Shown here piece by piece: positions 35,152-35,262 of a stretch of 35,262 bases of DNA (within the stretch, counting starts at the first letter, position 1; each line of letters begins with the position of its first letter). This DNA is from Leptospira ognonensis. Lineage in GTDB: Bacteria > Spirochaetota > Leptospiria > Leptospirales > Leptospiraceae. The stretch lies in contig NZ_RQGD01000001.1 of NCBI RefSeq assembly GCF_004770745.1, positions 1 to 35,262 of the forward strand, in the 5' to 3' direction. The notes beneath the pieces are model-generated. The model was not told the DNA's origin. It saw nothing but the letters and a program-made list of their open reading frames with translations, and searched no databases. The position numbers were made by a program, and so were the translations under genes.

Positions 35152-35262
35152 TCAATCCTTTTTTTGATAGAACCAGATACGATTCCCCCAGGGATCAAGA
35201 TAGGATACATAGGCTTCTGCAGAGGTGCTTCCTTCTAGTGTAAAAAAACTATCATTGTTTTC
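35152..35262 (-). CDS. C-terminal fragment, possibly VOC/glyoxalase-like
   Basis: The last 36 codons of a gene whose start lies beyond the right edge. The visible end is TLEGSTSAEAYVSYLDPWG then NRIWFYQKKD and TGA. The D-P-W-G-N-R-I run resembles the closing DPDGNxIE strand of vicinal-oxygen-chelate (glyoxalase-like) proteins, but the fragment is too short to be sure. A 102-bp gap separates it from the outer-membrane protein gene on the same strand. Confidence 0.4.
   Translation of the reverse strand, partial: ENNDSFFTLEGSTSAEAYVSYLDPWGNRIWFYQKKD

Noticed and set aside
35056..35238. 60-codon plus-strand open frame near the right edge
   Set aside because: It overlaps antisense to the fragment ending TGA at 35152, whose sequence looks more like a real protein end.

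Overview
The window looks like a chromosomal segment of a diderm spirochaete, most likely Leptospira (saprophytic type) or a close relative. The DNA is AT-rich. It carries a jelly-roll/7TM receptor fused to a SpoIIE phosphatase, many lipoproteins with relaxed lipoboxes, and a large membrane adenylyl cyclase, beside full-length housekeeping genes. I assign the genus from gene content only, because no rRNA or tRNA gene is present. I see no insertion sequence, prophage, CRISPR array or tRNA. Coding density is very high: the largest gap between genes is about 150 bp (32509-32661).

Layout. 1-2252 (minus): an MBOAT O-acyltransferase cut by the left edge, and rlmI. 2283-4418 (plus): the 7TM-SpoIIE phosphatase. 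4378-17762 (minus): a tight eight-gene run, read from high to low coordinates as adenylyl cyclase, FecR/FN3 protein, DUF5683-like envelope protein, hisD, panC, mfd, SurA-N-like lipoprotein, uppP. uppP has a non-canonical CTG start. 17774-19556 (plus): exonuclease III and a LEA_2 protein, closed by a terminator hairpin. 19564-21634 (minus): mgtE and a lipoprotein. 21685-24391 (plus): coiled-coil lipoprotein, coiled-coil OmpA-like protein, zinc-type CDF exporter. 24385-28235 (minus): uvrA and a degenerate acyl-CoA-dehydrogenase-like gene. 28246-29964 (plus): SppA-type protease. 29967-32508 (minus): membrane-anchored GH18 protein and Sua5. 32662-34144 (plus): YhhQ queuosine-precursor transporter and a GDPD-family phosphodiesterase. 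34141-35049 (minus): outer-membrane barrel protein. 35152-35262 (minus): the C-terminus of an unidentified, perhaps VOC-like, protein.

How the genes work together. Most of the content is cell-envelope biology (lipid-carrier recycling, OmpA-type tethers, metal transport, envelope protease, exported lipoproteins), DNA repair (mfd, uvrA, xthA), and two-way signalling (a cAMP-producing cyclase and a receptor phosphatase). The most interesting candidate system is the cyclase / FecR-FN3 / DUF5683 module at 11654-17762. Its parts appear to span cytoplasm, inner membrane and periplasm, and its genes abut or overlap. The window is also notable for compaction: divergent genes start 10-30 bp apart, convergent genes overlap at their stop codons, and one terminator hairpin contains or touches the stop codons of both flanking genes.
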